A stretch of 64,000 nucleotides of DNA from Lucifuga dentata (taxonomy: Eukaryota; Chordata; Actinopteri; Ophidiiformes; Bythitidae): positions 1-64,000 of the forward strand of contig VXCM01003241.1 in the NCBI GenBank assembly GCA_014773175.1, written 5' to 3'. The translations under genes were made by a program, and so were the position numbers. The notes under the pieces were generated by a model. That model ran no database searches. It had not been told where the DNA came from and saw nothing but the letters and a program-made list of their open reading frames with translations. This document shows positions 22,737 to 35,715 of the stretch, one piece after another. Numbering within the stretch: position 1 is the first letter of the stretch; the number at the start of each line of letters is the position of its first letter.

Positions 22737-23263
22737 TTGAAGGACCACACTGGCGCATATTTAAGCCCAAATAAACACCACATAAAAATTTCCAAAACAT
22801 AAAACTGTATTGTAGTTTCCTGTTATTTTGCCAAATCCCCTAACCATTCAAAATCAAATATTCAGGTGATACACCCACCTTAAAATTCAATGTTTCACCT
22901 GCTAACACATGTCAGAATGTAGTCGTTTTTATTTTCTCTATAACACCCATCTTCTCCTGGGACTGTATTTCCCAGCGGAGACATACATTGCCTTCCATGC
23001 AGCTCCCTATTATATTGGTTAAATAAAGTTACTTTGACAAAAAAAAAAAAGCTTAACAGACATGTTCACTGTGACAGCTTATTTATCTCTTATTTCAAGT
23101 CCCTACAAGTTGATTTTAATACTGTAGTGGCATGAACTGAAGCCAATGGCTGTTATGTAATGTAGGAAAAACAATTTTAAAATTTACCACTCCAGCAGTA
23201 TGTTTTGAGAAATGTTGTCAGTAACATAACATGCATGCGGGAATCATATATTATTGTCCTTAA
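22737..23263 (-). mobile_element. Family A MITE, copy 4 (diverged)
   Basis: The left end is TTGAAGGACCACACTGG (TTAA decayed to TTGA). The right end is TATTGTCCTTAA. The interior carries the family block around CTTCTCCTGGGACTGTATTTCC. It is among the oldest copies here. Confidence 0.75.
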
Positions 23264-23839
23264 AGAAATGTTAAAGTGCTTGTTAGCAGTGGTTAAACAT
23301 AATTCATGTAGAAGACGGGGTTGTTCAGCCATGTCACCCGATCAGGGTGAGTTATGACCATAGTGAGTGGAGTGAAAGGTGCGGTGTGTCACACTGGAGG
23401 CACAGCTGCACCATGCTGATATGTGTGGCAGTGGAGTATCAGTAGCAGACTAATAAGTCATGCGTTAGTCGTAATTACTTCAAGGACACGCTCACTGATT
23501 TATGACTTAGGCCAGTAAAAACACTGAGGCCAACGCTGACATCTACAGCAGAGCAAGACATCAACTCTACAAGGGTTTTAGGGCTCCACTTCCCAAGCTA
23601 AAAATGTTTTTTTACACTCCTCATGCTGTGTCATGGCTTAATGGTGACATGATATTGCATCTCTCTGTGATGCAGTTTGATTGGATGAAATGTCGCAGAG
23701 ATCTAAAATATCAGCAGCAGATGTCGAGATGACGCTTTCTTTCTTTCACACTGAGAAATCCCCTGCAGAACAGGCTCAGAGACAATTCCTGACTTCTACA
23801 GAAGCAGAAAATAGAAAAAAAAGAAAAGAAAACAAGAAG

Positions 23840-24800
23840 GCACTCAGAGAGCACATACTTCCACCAAGGATTTTATATTCAAGCGTGCACACACTTTAGT
23901 AGCCAATTGTAGCAAAAAAGTAACGAGTATCAAAAAAGAAAGAAATAACTTTTTTTCCTACTTGGTCCAGATATTCTAGCAACAGTTTTTATCAATTGAG
24001 CTAAAATTGCATGAGGAGACATACAAAACTATTTTGGGAAAAATTCTAAATGATGGGAAAATTTAATCAGGTGAAAATGGGTGTGGCCTATATAGTTAGA
24101 TGCATCTCATGCAAAGGAATGGAGGGAAAAGGAAGTTTGATTCTACAATGTTCGGTTCAGAAATTATTGACATAATTTTGTGACTCTTACAGCGCCACCA
24201 TCAGGGCAATTCATGGTTCATTTCATGCATAAGTCTTTAGTGCACAAGTCCACCAAAAGTTCTTACACTAGACTGCTTCATTCATGAGGACATTTAGCAC
24301 ATTTTGTAGAATAACGCCCACTCAACTTTGGCAGCCAATTGTAACAAAGTGATAAAGAATATTAAAAAAAAACCAAACCGGTCATTTTTTTCAGCTTGGT
24401 CCAGAAATTCTACAGGTAAAATTTTGTGATGATTGATGCAAAAATTGTAAGAAAAGATATAAAAATACAGTTTTGGAAAAAAATTATATGTGAACAATTT
24501 GGTTAGAAATGGGCGTGGCCTATGTGGTTGGATGCATCTAGAGCCAAGGAGGGGTGGGGGGAATAGATTCAGTGACTTATGCTTCAAATGTCATAGGCTA
24601 AAATGTAAAACTGGTTATTACAGCGCCACCATCAGGTGTATCAGAATTAATTACTTCTGCCTCTCAACATTATCTGTCCCCCAAATTTCATCCAAATCCA
24701 TCCTTAACTTTGCAAGAGATTCTGCTCACGAATGAGCAAACAAACAAAATTTAACAAAAATGCAATCCATCACATAACCTCGATGGTGGAGGTAAAAACA
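23840..24800 (+). repeat. Two head-to-tail copies of a fish interspersed repeat
   Basis: Copy a (about 23840-24215) and copy b (about 24290-24800) share, in order: ACTTCCACCAAGGATTTTAT-like start (a), TTTGGCAGCCAATTGTA, TTGGTCCAGAAATTCTA, GGGCGTGGCCTAT, GGTTGGATGCATCT and TTACAGCGCCACCATCAGG. A third copy lies at 52030-52640. The 3' end reads CCTCGATGGTGGAGGT. There is no coding sequence. The LINE/SINE class cannot be set by eye. Confidence 0.65.
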
Positions 24801-27098
24801 TCATAGTTTTTAGTCTTTATTTATCGTTGTAGTTTTCTAGATTGTAAACTGTATGGGTGAGTCCCTCGGTTCTCACCAACCATATATAATAAAACTGACA
24901 GCAAACATTTCCAGAAAACAAGCTCAGATCAGATTTGCATTATTGTGAGTTTGTATTGGAGTCCGTCTGCTGCCTAATGGTCAAATTCTCTTAATATCAC
25001 GTTATATGACAAAACTTTACCAAAACATAATGCAGGGCTAAACATCTAGGATTGATCTAATAGATTGTGAACTATTAACCCTAATGCATAGGGTTGATAC
25101 TTGCAGTGGGAATAAAACTCCTAACCCAAACAGTGTTAGCAGCTAAGCTAACATCTGAGCATGAGTTTTCATTTTGCGCTCAACACTTCATTCTTCATTC
25201 TTGCTAGACAAAATGCTAATATGCTAATCATCACACTGACAGCTAATATGTCACTTTTTAAACGATAAAAATCTAAGAATCTAATCTTGGAACGTTGCAG
25301 GCATCCAAGTTTCCCTACAACAATGCAACTTCAGCAAAATGCCATGTTTTTATTAGTATTTTATGACTTTAATGTGCCCCGTGGAAAATTTTACAGATGC
25401 GCAAACACAACCATAAAAACAAAAATAAAAGCCACATGGAATAGAAAACACAAAGCATAATATATTGCTTTATGGTGTATTGCAGATTATAGTGCAACAA
25501 AAACTGGATAGCAACAGGTTAACAAGACCAGAGAGACACATTGTGCTCAAATGTCTGATAATTTAAACACTGCCCTGAAATAGAAACACACAGAAACCTC
25601 GGGAGTACTTGAACATACACATTTTGTGCCTCCAGTATCTCAATTTTTATTCACATCCTCCACTTGGACATACATTCAGTGAAAGCTGAACTTTATACCG
25701 TGGGCCAGAGACCGTTTCCACATGGATCAGGCTGAGCTTCATATCAATCTTGTCCTTGAACACCCTGAATGGACCCACATCCTGCAGTAAATACCCATAC
25801 ATGACACACACATAAAGGGCCACAACAAACAGCTGGTTTCTAGGTAGATCCGATCTGAGTCTGTACACTGTAAAATATTATCCAAAATCATCTGGGCGTG
25901 TATTTAATAGGAAGCCTATGATCAGTCTCTGTCTTTGGAAGCATTTTGATCTCTTGCACCAACACGTGGACAAGTTGTTTTATGAGAGGGATGTCCATTT
26001 TTGAAGAATTGTACTGTTGTTGCTTTCACCTGTCAGGAGCTGAGGAAAAACAACCTTGTTTTAAGCTAAACGATTTATGTGAAAATACATTTTTTTGAGA
26101 TCATTCAAAGACCTGCAATACCTAGTTGACTCAGAATGTTATTGTTTCCATGTCATACAAACTCCATATTAGTCCTACTTGCCATTTAAGAAGTGGAATA
26201 GTAAATTATTTCAGAGATGCAAAGTTTGGTACAGTATCCAATCATCTAACTCATGAAAAGCTGTGTCTTTCTGTGGCCAATTTGTAGCTGACAGTGAGGG
26301 CTCGTTTTTGTTTTTTTAAATAAGGATATTTATCAGTTTATTTTAAATGTGAAAATATCAGTATGGACATGAAATGGACAAAAGATCAATAAGGAAAACA
26401 TCAAGATGAAAACTGGATTACAAAAAATACCACTGACAGTGAAAACACTAGTCTTGCTTTCCACTGAGGCTTCATCAGGTACAAGTGATCCACTTCTGAT
26501 TTTTGCTCATGTGACACATATATATGTGCTGTGAAGATGTAAACAGTTAAAAAAAAACAACAACAAAAAAAAAAATAAAAATACATAGAATCAGATATTC
26601 TGAGATCCATTTTGGACAACATTCATATGTGGAAATGCATCTTATATGCATCTGATATCTGTCAATGTGACTGTCAATTAAACACACAGATCAGAATTAT
26701 CTTTCCATTCAAACTTGCATGTCATAAAATGTGACACTTGTGAAAATTTGATCTGCTTCTTTCAAATCTGGTCATAGCAACTAAAACAAATGTTAAACTA
26801 ATGTTTTGTTGGACACCAAGTAAACAACTCAGTCTGACATTATACAGCTGATTTTTTTTTTTAGCTTTTCCAACTGAAACACACTATAATCATTTAACCA
26901 ACAGAAATCTTAAAATGATGCTGGTCTTGTATCCTGGTCTGAGTGTTGACATGCAGATTATCAAAACGGGTCCTAATTCATGACCCTATAAGGTCAGCAG
27001 GGTGTGTGGTGTCACAGGGACAGGAATGTGTGTTACCAATGCAGTGATGACAGCATGCATGCACACACACACACACACTCCATGACATCAGCAACACC
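24801..27098. other. AT-rich noncoding stretch, no gene seen
   Basis: Only short chance frames occur. No repeat family from elsewhere in the window was recognised. Confidence 0.6.
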
Positions 27099-27121
27099 TA
27101 TTGAGTGTGTGTGTGTGTATG

Positions 27122-27124
<3 letters not shown>

Positions 27125-27166
<42 letters not shown>
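27125..27166. repeat. (GA)n microsatellite
   Basis: 21 GA units. A (TG)n run lies just upstream (27104-27118). Confidence 0.95.
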
Positions 27167-27169
<3 letters not shown>

Positions 27170-27220
27170 AGGGATAATTAGTTGAGTCAAAAGTGTTTGA
27201 TGTATGTTTGTGTGTTCTAA

Positions 27221-27251
27221 TAGTTTGTCCTTGTAACACAAGGACAAACTA
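27221..27251. repeat. Hairpin: perfect 14-bp arms, 3-base loop
   Basis: TAGTTTGTCCTTGT (27221-27234), loop AAC, then its exact reverse complement (27238-27251). It lies between microsatellites. No RNA gene context is visible. Confidence 0.9.
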
Positions 27252-27379
27252 GTGTGCTTTCTTCATCTGGGAATCTTTGCGTATTAGTGTGTATGTGTGT
27301 GTGTGTGCGTGCGTGAATAAGTAGGGCATTCTTTCCATCTTCACCAAGACCAAATATGCAGGTGGAGGAGTTAGATAGG

Positions 27380-27380
<1 letters not shown>

Positions 27381-27423
<43 letters not shown>

Positions 27424-27499
27424 TCATACATTTTCATTGTTTACTACACGGAAGTCAGACTAAAGGTTAGTAGTAGCATGATAAGGGAGGTTAATGATC

Positions 27500-27530
<31 letters not shown>

Positions 27531-27545
27531 GTGTGTGTGTGTGTG
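27381..27545. repeat. Two (TG)n microsatellites
   Basis: 27381-27421 and 27501-27545 are TG arrays of about 20 units each, the second with a GC interruption. Together with 27104-27166 they make a microsatellite cluster. Confidence 0.95.
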
Positions 27546-27549
27546 CATG

Positions 27550-28705
27550 CAGCTGTAATTGCTACACACTATAAACATGGTAACCTAACCAAGTTAAATG
27601 ATATATACTGCGAATATATAAAAATGTAAAATAAAAGGGTAACTACCAAAACATTTCTTCTCATTTTTTTTTTACTTGTTTTCTCTCTTTTTTTCCCTTT
27701 TCTTCTCCTTCATAAACCCAGCTTCTTTGATACAGTAGCTAACAGGTCTGTAATCATTAAGACACATGTATCTGCTTGAATTGCGCAGTTAAATCATAAA
27801 CAGATTATGCCCTAATGACAGTTTTTTTTTTTTTTTTTTTTTTTTTGATAAATTATAAAGGTTTCATGTTACTCAATCAGTTCCACTAACACACCTGTGT
27901 AGTTTCACCTTGACATCAGGTTACCGGGTCTGGTCCATATTGGTATCAGCTCTTATCTTTCTTCCTGTTCAAAACAGATAAATAGGTTGGAGGTGTGAGT
28001 GTGTAGGGGCGAGGGGCAGACTAACAGCAGCAGGGGTCATAAGGTGAACTGGAAATTTAGTTTTTATTTAAAAAAAAAAAAAAGCATTAAATCTCTGTAA
28101 AGTTATAGTTGTAATGTTTTTGTCTTTATGTTGTCCAGGTCCTTCTTTATCTGTGAAAATGCAGTAGTTGGATACTATAATAAAACATATTAGGTCATCA
28201 AAGGTAACTTCCCCATCAGTTAGAGATAATCCAGACACAGCCTCTAATGACAAACACAAAGAGGTCAGAGGTCAGGCTCATCAACAGAGCTGAACGTCTG
28301 CAGCTGGAGGGTGTCTTAAGAGCACTTCAGCAGAGCAGCGTGCATCTAAAACCTCTTCACTTTCACCTTTTGAGTTTGTCTTTGTTAAGGTGGAGGTCGA
28401 GTTTAGAAGCTTGAAGTGAATGGTGTGCAATTCAGGAAGTGTTAGCTGTAAAGCGCTATAGATGGGTCACAAAATGTTGACCCTAAACCAGACTTATTAT
28501 GAACCTGTTGATATCAGACAACAATTGTTAGCGATTTTTCTTAAGTTTGAAAAATAGAATGTGATGAAATTTAAAATGTATCTATTGTTGTTAGGCAGCC
28601 TAATGAGTTAATAATTTGTTATTTCTAATGATTTCTAATGATTTAATCAAACAGTGGTTCAGTTTAATTGATTTTGATTGTTTCTGTCTGGGTCACCTGA
28701 GGCAT
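27550..28705. other. AT-rich noncoding stretch, no gene seen
   Basis: A poly-T tract near 27823-27846 and a poly-A tract near 28070-28083 are the only features noted. Confidence 0.6.
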
Positions 28706-28759
28706 TTCTCTTTCTCTCTCTCTCTCTCTCTCTCCCTCTCACAAACACACACACACACN

Positions 28760-28821
<62 letters not shown>
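28706..28821. repeat. (CT)n then (CA)n compound microsatellite with N28759
   Basis: About 16 CT units followed by more than 35 CA units, broken by one N. It sits 17 bp from the left end of a family A MITE. Confidence 0.95.
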
Positions 28822-28822
<1 letters not shown>

Positions 28823-28837
28823 CCTCTTTTTCGATTT

Positions 28838-29428
28838 TTAAAGGACCATACCAGCGATCGTGCATGTTTGAACCTAATATATTCAATTTTCATACACGTA
28901 ATGTTACTGACAATCATTTCTCAAAGGATAATACTGGAATGATGAGTTATTATGTTTTTTCCTACCTTCCAGACCGTCATTGGTTTAAGTTCATTCTGGT
29001 ACGCTATTAAAATTAACTTGTTGATACTTGAAATGTGTTAGGTAATCCATCATCATGAATAACACATGTAGTTCAGGGTTTTTTTTTTAAGAAGTTTCAT
29101 AATTTTAGAGTTTAAGCGCAATAAAAAAGCGTGGAATAAATGTATGTCTCCACCGGGGAATATAGTCCTAAAAGAAGACCTGTGTTTATTGAAAAATTTC
29201 AACAACCGTGACTTCATAACACTAGGTAACTATTAGCAGGTGAAACATCAGTTTTTAAGGTGGATGTATCACTTGAATACTTGAGTTTGAAAGATTAAGA
29301 GATTTTACAAAATATCAGGAAAGCTGAAATACGGTTTTATCCTTTGGGAAATGACTGACTAATGTAACATATATGAAAATTGAATATATTAGGCTCAAAC
29401 GTGCATGATTGCCTATATAACCCTTTAA
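28838..29428 (+). mobile_element. Family A MITE, copy 5
   Basis: The left end is TTAAAGGACCATACCAGCGA and the right end is TATATAACCCTTTAA, with TTAA at both borders. The interior is in the same orientation as copy 1, including the GGAATATAGTCC block at 29157. This block occurs once here, which supports the view that the second copy in copy 1 is an artefact. Confidence 0.85.
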
Positions 29429-29752
29429 AATATTAATTAGATGCTTTAATGTTGAAAATGTTTTTTGTCTGGATCAGGCTTATTGACATCAAAGGAGGAA
29501 GATTTGGAGGATTTACAATATTTCTTCCATCATAGATTTTCACAGCCAAACTAGTTTGTTTATTGATCAGAACAAGCTAAAGGTGAAATCAGACAGGAAA
29601 TCCTGAAGCCAGTAGAACTCCTTTATACACCAGAGAAAACTGAAAATATTTATTTATTTATTTATTTTGGAGTAAGTACTTTTTGGAAGAACTTGTCTGT
29701 TACTTGCACATTTCCACTTTGGGAAACTTTATACTGCACTTCAGAGGAAAAC

Positions 29753-30060
29753 AATAATAATAATAACTTTATTTATATAGCACCTTTCTAAAACAAAAGT
29801 TACAAGGTGCTGCACACAGNAATAATAATAATAACTTTATTTATATAGCACCTTTCTAAAACAAAAGTTACAAGGTGCTGCACACAGCATGTAAATTAGA
29901 CAAAAGATAAAAATCCAAACAGACAAAACATAATTATATAAAAGAACAGAAATTAAATAACCACAATAAAACCATATAACAGTTAAGAGAAGGCCTTATG
30001 ATAAAAGAAAGTTTTCAGTAGTGATTTTAAAGATGACACAGATTTTGCCAGTGACAATGT
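29753..30060 (+). repeat. High-copy fish repeat with assembly scar at N29820
   Basis: AATAATAATAACTTTATTTA then TAGCACCTTTCTAAAAC and TTACAAGGTGCTGCACAC, later AGAAAGTTTTCAGTAGTGAT. This is the layout of a widespread fish interspersed repeat. Bases 29753-29819 and 29821-29887 are identical (67 bp) across one N, an unmerged overlap. Confidence 0.6.
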
Positions 30061-30588
30061 ATGGCTTCTACAAATTTCTTTCAATTTAGTCATTTATTTC
30101 CTACTTTTCTTTCTTCTCCTTCCCCCTATTCTTGATACTTAATATAGCACCTTTAAAAATATTTTCTTGATACTTGAATAATTTTACATTTACAACATGC
30201 TTAGTTTATAGCTGTAGGTTTGGTGCCTTGCTCAAAGACACTCCAACAAAGCAAATGGCTGCTTTTTCATTGGCTCAAACCTGTGAACTGCAGGTTTTGA
30301 GACAAACCCACTGGGCCAACATGTTACCTATGTAAATCCAGCTCACCTTCATAATGTTTTCCATCCCACATGAAAAAAAGTATTATGTAAGTATGATACA
30401 GTGAAATGTCAAAGATTATTTTAATTATTTATTTTAATGTTAATCTTGCACGTAGCTTGAGGTGCTGCTGCAAATAAGCCACAAAGCTTCTGGCCCTCCG
30501 TGCATATTAATTTAGGTTATCATGTAGCATGAAAGGTCAGTATTTTATGTAATATCTGCATGTATGTTTGTGTGTGCTTTTCTTTGTA

Positions 30589-30721
30589 TGTGCTTGTTTG
30601 TGTTTTTTTTTTCTTCCTGTTTTACTCTCAGCACACACGAGTGGTCTGCACCCTNTGTGCTTGTTTGTGTTTTTTTTTTCTTCCTGTTTTACTCTCAGCA
30701 CACACGAGTGGTCTGCACCCT
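30589..30721. other. Assembly scar: 66-bp direct duplication around N30655
   Basis: Bases 30589-30654 and 30656-30721 are identical across a single N. Confidence 0.9.
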
Positions 30722-31477
30722 TTCTGATTTTCTCTGCTCTGATTGGCTGCGTCTTTCACTTGACCTCAAAACATTCATCTTTCACCCTCTTTCACCACAT
30801 GATTAAAACAGCAAGACACTCACATCTCTGATCACCAGATAAGTTTTATTTCCTTATTTAACTTTTTGTTGTAGATTAAAGCCCTCTGATTTATGTGCTA
30901 AGTTTAATTATGTTTGCATTACACTAATTAAGATTTAGTGACAATACACCTACATACTGTATAGTCTTGGTCTGGTTTACCCTGCAATAAAAGCACCTTT
31001 GACTTATTTTGACTTCAGAGAGGTTGCATTTTCCAAAGGTTTGTCATTAGTTCCTTCCTTGTCACAGTTTTTTTTTTTAATGTTTCACATGTCAGTATGT
31101 CTTGTGCACGCTTTCTACAGCAGGATTAGTGAGTGCAGTAGCTCTCCAGCAGCACTCAGAGGAATGTGTGGATGGAACACAATGTCATGCTGGAGTTACA
31201 TCAAAGGCATTATGACATTCTCAGTTCAAATTGTCTCCAGCACAATGTAGAGAACATGACAAGCATCATGACAAGCACATATGTGTGTGTATGTATGTAT
31301 GTATATATATATACACATATATATATACACTTTTGCCACACCAGAAAGCCTCATTTCTTTTTCCCGTTCTCAATTTGTCTAATAAAAGAAATGAGGTCTT
31401 CTAATTAACCTTTGAATTGATCATTTTGTGAGCCTGCTTTACCAACACCTGGGAAGGTGTACTCTTTGTAACCTGTG

Positions 31478-31480
<3 letters not shown>
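30722..31480. other. Noncoding stretch, no gene seen
   Basis: Contains a TATG/TA microsatellite at about 31286-31328 (ATATATATACACATATATAT). Nothing else was recognised. Confidence 0.6.

Positions 31481-31514
<34 letters not shown>
31481..31514. repeat. (TA)n microsatellite
   Basis: About 15 TA units, directly before the repeat at 31515-31848. Confidence 0.95.
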
Positions 31515-31847
31515 CCATTTTCTATACCTGTTTGTCCTGTTAAGGGTCACAGGAAGGCTGGAGCCTATTCCAGCGGTCATTGGGCAAGAGGCAGAGTACA
31601 GCCTGGACAGGTCGTCAGTCTATTGCAGGGCTGACACATAGGGACAGACAAACTCATTCACACCTACGGGCAATTTAGAGTTTCCAATTCATCTGGCCTG
31701 CATGTCTTTGGAGGTGGGAGGAAGCCGGAGCACCCGGAGGGAACCCACGCAGACACGGGGAGAACATGCAAACTTCACACAGAAAGGATCCGGTTGGATT
31801 CAAACCCGGGACAGTGCTAACCACTGAGCCACTGTGCCACCCGCACG

Positions 31848-31848
<1 letters not shown>
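31515..31848 (+). mobile_element. Fish LINE 3'-tail-type interspersed repeat
   Basis: Contains the ordered blocks CCATTTTCTATACCTG, GGCTGGAGCCTATTCCAGC, CATGTCTTTGGAGGTGGGAGG, ACGCAGACACGGGGAGAACA and CCACTGAGCCACTGTGCC. From general knowledge this is one of the most abundant fish repeats, the 3' part of a non-LTR retrotransposon family. Only the noncoding tail is present here. It is bounded by TA and CA microsatellites. Confidence 0.65.
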
Positions 31849-31886
<38 letters not shown>

Positions 31887-31890
31887 ACAC
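31849..31890. repeat. (AC)n microsatellite
   Basis: About 17 AC units with one AT interruption at the tail of the LINE-type repeat. Confidence 0.95.
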
Positions 31891-31899
31891 ATATTTATA

Positions 31900-33326
31900 T
31901 GTATATTTGTTGTATTGAAAGATTGTAAAGGCCATTGCAGGGTTGGATCTAGAGTTCATGGAGCTCCAGCTTAGCTCAGATCGCTACTGGAAAATCCAGG
32001 CATGAGGTAGTTTTGGCTATCTACCAAAGCTGATAGTTTTGATAGATAGCCAGAACTATTTTATATCTACCAAAGCTAAATATAAATTTTGAGAAATGCT
32101 TAAGAATTGTAACAAATCATGTTACATCTTTTAACAAGTTATATGAAGTTAATAATCTTTTTTTAATGAAAACCTTTACAATGATCTAAACAGTGGAGCT
32201 ATATAGTGCGTTATGTCTGTTCCATCCACCAATTCGGTCTGACCAATCTGTTCACAACACTGTGGTTCCGCCTTAGCAATGAATTTGGGTAATTGCAAAA
32301 ATGCTACAGAAAATTCAAAACACACTATTACATAAAAGATTCTGGGCTTTGTGGAAAACATCCAGGGCTTACGCCCCATAAGCCTGCCCCTAGCACCACC
32401 CCTGGGCCATTGCCTTCCCTTTTTTTCCTTGTAGCCAATTCAAGAAACAGGAATTCTTCCTCTTTGTTAATCAGCAACTCTCTTTTCACTGCCTCAGTGT
32501 TTTACTGTTGATGACTTAACCAGAAACTACTTCTATTTCTGCTTGATTTGTTTTCATGTTTGTTTATGCTCCACAGAATGTCTCGAAGTGTGCAGTCATG
32601 ATGCACTGTCATCAGAAACAAACTCAAGAACCTTGAATGCCAGGAAATGCAGTCATCAGCATCATGTCCACATTAAGCATAGCAGGCTTTAGCCATGCTA
32701 GTAGTTAGCTGACTCTTGGGATGCCAGTGTCTGTCTATCAGTCAGTTTGGTCCAGATTAAAAATCTCAACAATAAGAATGGATTTCCATGAAATTTGAAA
32801 TGAAGGAGAAAATATCATATTATTTTTTGGTCTCCACTCAGGGCTCATGACTATAGATGAAAGCTGGAATGTAGATCAGCAGACTCAGCTCTGTATATCA
32901 CAGTCTCCTTTATGACAATTTTGTTTTCTGTTGTGTTGGGTTTTTTTTTTGTTGTTTTTTTNTTTTTTTTTTTTTTTTGGTGAGCATTACAGTAGCATAG
33001 AACCACAAACATGGCTCAAGACTATCATTCTTGTGCCTAAAATGAAATCAGGGAGGAAAAATTGACACCATAATAGCAACAAATGCTTTTCAGCTCTGTC
33101 TGCCGATCACGCCTCAGCCCTTCTGTCTTTCCTGTAAAGCAGAACTGTTTCACGACTGCGGCAGAAGTGTGAAAAAACATTATGAGCTGTAGTTTGGTTT
33201 CATTTTACGACTCTCATCACGATTGCTGGTCTCAGCAGGAAGACCACATCTGTGACCTCTTACCTCCATGTCTCACCCTTCATATCCACTGCCAACTTTC
33301 ACACTTTGTGGAGCAATTCCTGATAT
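31900..33326. other. Noncoding stretch with a repeat fragment, no gene seen
   Basis: At about 32740-32830, GTTTGGTCCAGATTAAAAAT followed by GGATTTCCATGAAATTTG resembles the tail of a common fish LINE-like repeat. A T-rich tract with N32962 lies at 32941-32979. An imperfect inverted repeat (GGCTATCTACC / TAGATAGCC) lies near 32010-32055. Confidence 0.5.
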
Positions 33327-33545
33327 TTCCTTCATTATCCACCTCCCTGCTTATATCCTTTTTTCCTTTCCATCCCCTCACATTTTTCGTCCTCTTATTT
33401 CTTTCCCCCTTACCACTTCTGTCTCCTAATCTAACTCTTCCTAACCCCCTTCCCTCCATCGCTTCCTTCTTAGACTTCCTTCTCCACTCCTTTCCTCTGT
33501 CCTTGTTTCCCCTCTCACTTTGTTCTCATTCCCTGTTTTTCTAGT
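33327..33545. repeat. Polypyrimidine tract
   Basis: About 220 bp of mostly C and T on the + strand, not a simple repeat. It produces long chance frames on both strands (Ser/Leu/Pro-rich or Lys/Arg/Glu-rich) that are not genes. Confidence 0.8.
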
Positions 33546-35482
33546 TTTGTCACCATCTCTTCTCCCCACCTTTTCGACTTCCATCCTTTTTTGCACTACT
33601 TTTTTTTCTATTGTCTTCTTTCTGTTCTCTTGAAACAGAAAATTAGGAAAACTTAAAAAAATATAAACACAAACAGAGAAAATTAAATAAAGAAAACATA
33701 TCAGAAGTGGCTTTGTGCAGTTCATCAAGTACACTAGATTATCTTAAAATTAAAATGTGTAGCTGTACCAAATGTATTTTAAGCTCATACAGAATTTATG
33801 GTAATCATCATCATCATCATTATCATCAGATTATAATGAATGCCAAATGTTTTCATCTAATATGGATGTGTGTATGTGTATGGCGGAAGCAGAATTGCAA
33901 TGTTCTGAATCAAATAGAAACCAGAGACATCAGGAAGTGAAATAATGCTCTCACTTCCCTCTGTAACTCTTGTGCCATTAAACATGTAGTGAGAAAAGCA
34001 CCATTGTCCTGTGATTCTTAATTTGTACATTCACAGTTGACATCTAAAAATGAATACCTCCTTGGAAAAATAAGCTCAGCTTCATCTGTTTATCACACAA
34101 GCATAGCACAGGCAGGACAGTAATGTCATGTCCTACTTTTTAAAAAATACACATGGTCGTATGTGCAAAAAGTTCTGGAGCAGATGTTAAATGGTGACTA
34201 TCCTCAGATCCAACAGTGGATGTCAGGCTGTGCAGTCAGGTAACAAGAAACACCATTTCCTGTCCTAATCTCGACATCTTCTGCACCTACATTTGTCTGT
34301 GAACCCTACTCTTCCCAAGTAGAGGGCAGATATACAGTATCATTGATTAATCAATTGCATATGTCCACATTATGTCTTCCTGGGCTAAGCTAAGTGTGGC
34401 TAATTGTACTGGCTTGTATGGCTGTAGTATGAACACCACATGCCTGTTGAGTTGTTCAGCCATCATCTTTTAGCTCGATCATCAAACCTTTCAGATTAAG
34501 ATTGCTCAGTAACTTGGCTTTTGTTGAGTTGGGCCCATGACACAAAGTAGGCCCAACAGTGTGCTCCAGCGTCCAAGATCCCTCCCGCTTGTTCCGAAAC
34601 ACCCAACACTTCTCAGTTCATGTATACCATGCTAGCTAGTTAGCAATCATGCTACCCATATTAGCTTTCACAAACTTCATAAGCTACTGTGATTCACTAT
34701 CTTGACTGAAAAATCTGTATCTTAAAATACAACAATGAATACACATCTGATAACGCAAGACAATTCTACACAACTGTATCCATGCATAACAACTCTGCTA
34801 CCTGCTACCTGAAGCTAGTTTGTTAACAATCTTGCTACCTGTTTCCAGTGTACATGGCTAACAACCAGAGCAAACAGAATGCAAAGTGTTACAAACAACC
34901 AACAAAACCATTTGCCTTCTCTGTCTTCTCTTTCTACACAACCAACTGTGGCCATGAATAACAACCCTGGTACCTGCTAACAGGAGCTAGCATGTTAACT
35001 GCTACCTGAAACTAGCTTGCTAACTGAAGCTAAGATGGCTGACAGAGTAAACAGAATGCACAAATGAACCAACAAAGTCACATCTGTCCACCTTTTCTGA
35101 CTTGAAACTTTGCCTCAAACACTCACCTTTCTTCTGATCCACAGCCACTCACTAGCTCTCACTGCAGCCTCAGAAATATGCTTTACTTTAATGCTTTTCA
35201 ACCTCCGGTCTTTTATCCCTAACACTGAAAAAAGTTTTGAGTGCTCTACAACAAATGTGCTGTCAGGTTTGATGTAATTAGAATCAAAAGGCTTTCTTGG
35301 CAGAGCTGCTACTTGACATCAATTCTCAAAAAAAAAAAAAAAAAAAATCTGCCAGAGATGAGTCAGAGAGACTTACTTTCTACATCCACAATAATAGGAA
35401 ATAGACCAGAAAGAAAATCTGCAATAAGGTAAATTGTATTTGGAGTAGAATTTATCACAGTGTCATATACCAACACTGTATT
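33546..35482. other. AT-rich noncoding stretch, no gene seen
   Basis: Between about 34620 and 35040 the words GCTAGC, GCTACCTG and TGTTAAC recur irregularly (AGCTAGCATGTTAACTGC, CTGAAACTAGCTTGCTAAC), hinting at a decayed tandem unit. Otherwise nothing was recognised. Confidence 0.5.
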
Positions 35483-35715
35483 ATCCATCCATCCATCCAT
35501 CCATCCATCCATTGCCCAATCTGGGTCCGGAGGCAATAGACTAAACCAAATCCCCTTCTTGAATTATCACTTTCTCATGGTGGAGGAGTTTGCATGCCCC
35601 CATGATACTGGGAGCGGTATTGTCTTAGCATTTGCTGCTGGTCTCCCAAGAGAAACTGATCCCAGGTGAGTAGCCAGAATAAGAACGGTTCCAAAGCCAT
35701 CCATGCTCAGCCTAA
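35483..35715. repeat. (ATCC)n plus a fish interspersed repeat fragment
   Basis: About 7 ATCC units (35483-35512) are followed by GAGGAGTTTGCATGCCCCCA, TGCTGGTCTCCCAAG, AAACTGATCCCAGGTGAG and CGGTTCCAAAG. The order resembles a known common fish repeat, but I cannot name it. The open frame across it is not a gene. Confidence 0.4.

Noticed and set aside
31700..31850. Possible tRNA-like B box (GGTTGGATTCAAACCC)
   Set aside because: It is part of the known LINE-type 3' tail. No tRNA fold (acceptor and anticodon stems) can be drawn around it.
33182..33544. 120-codon Ser/Leu/Pro-rich frame
   Set aside because: It is the reading of a polypyrimidine tract. The opposite strand is equally open with Lys/Arg/Glu.
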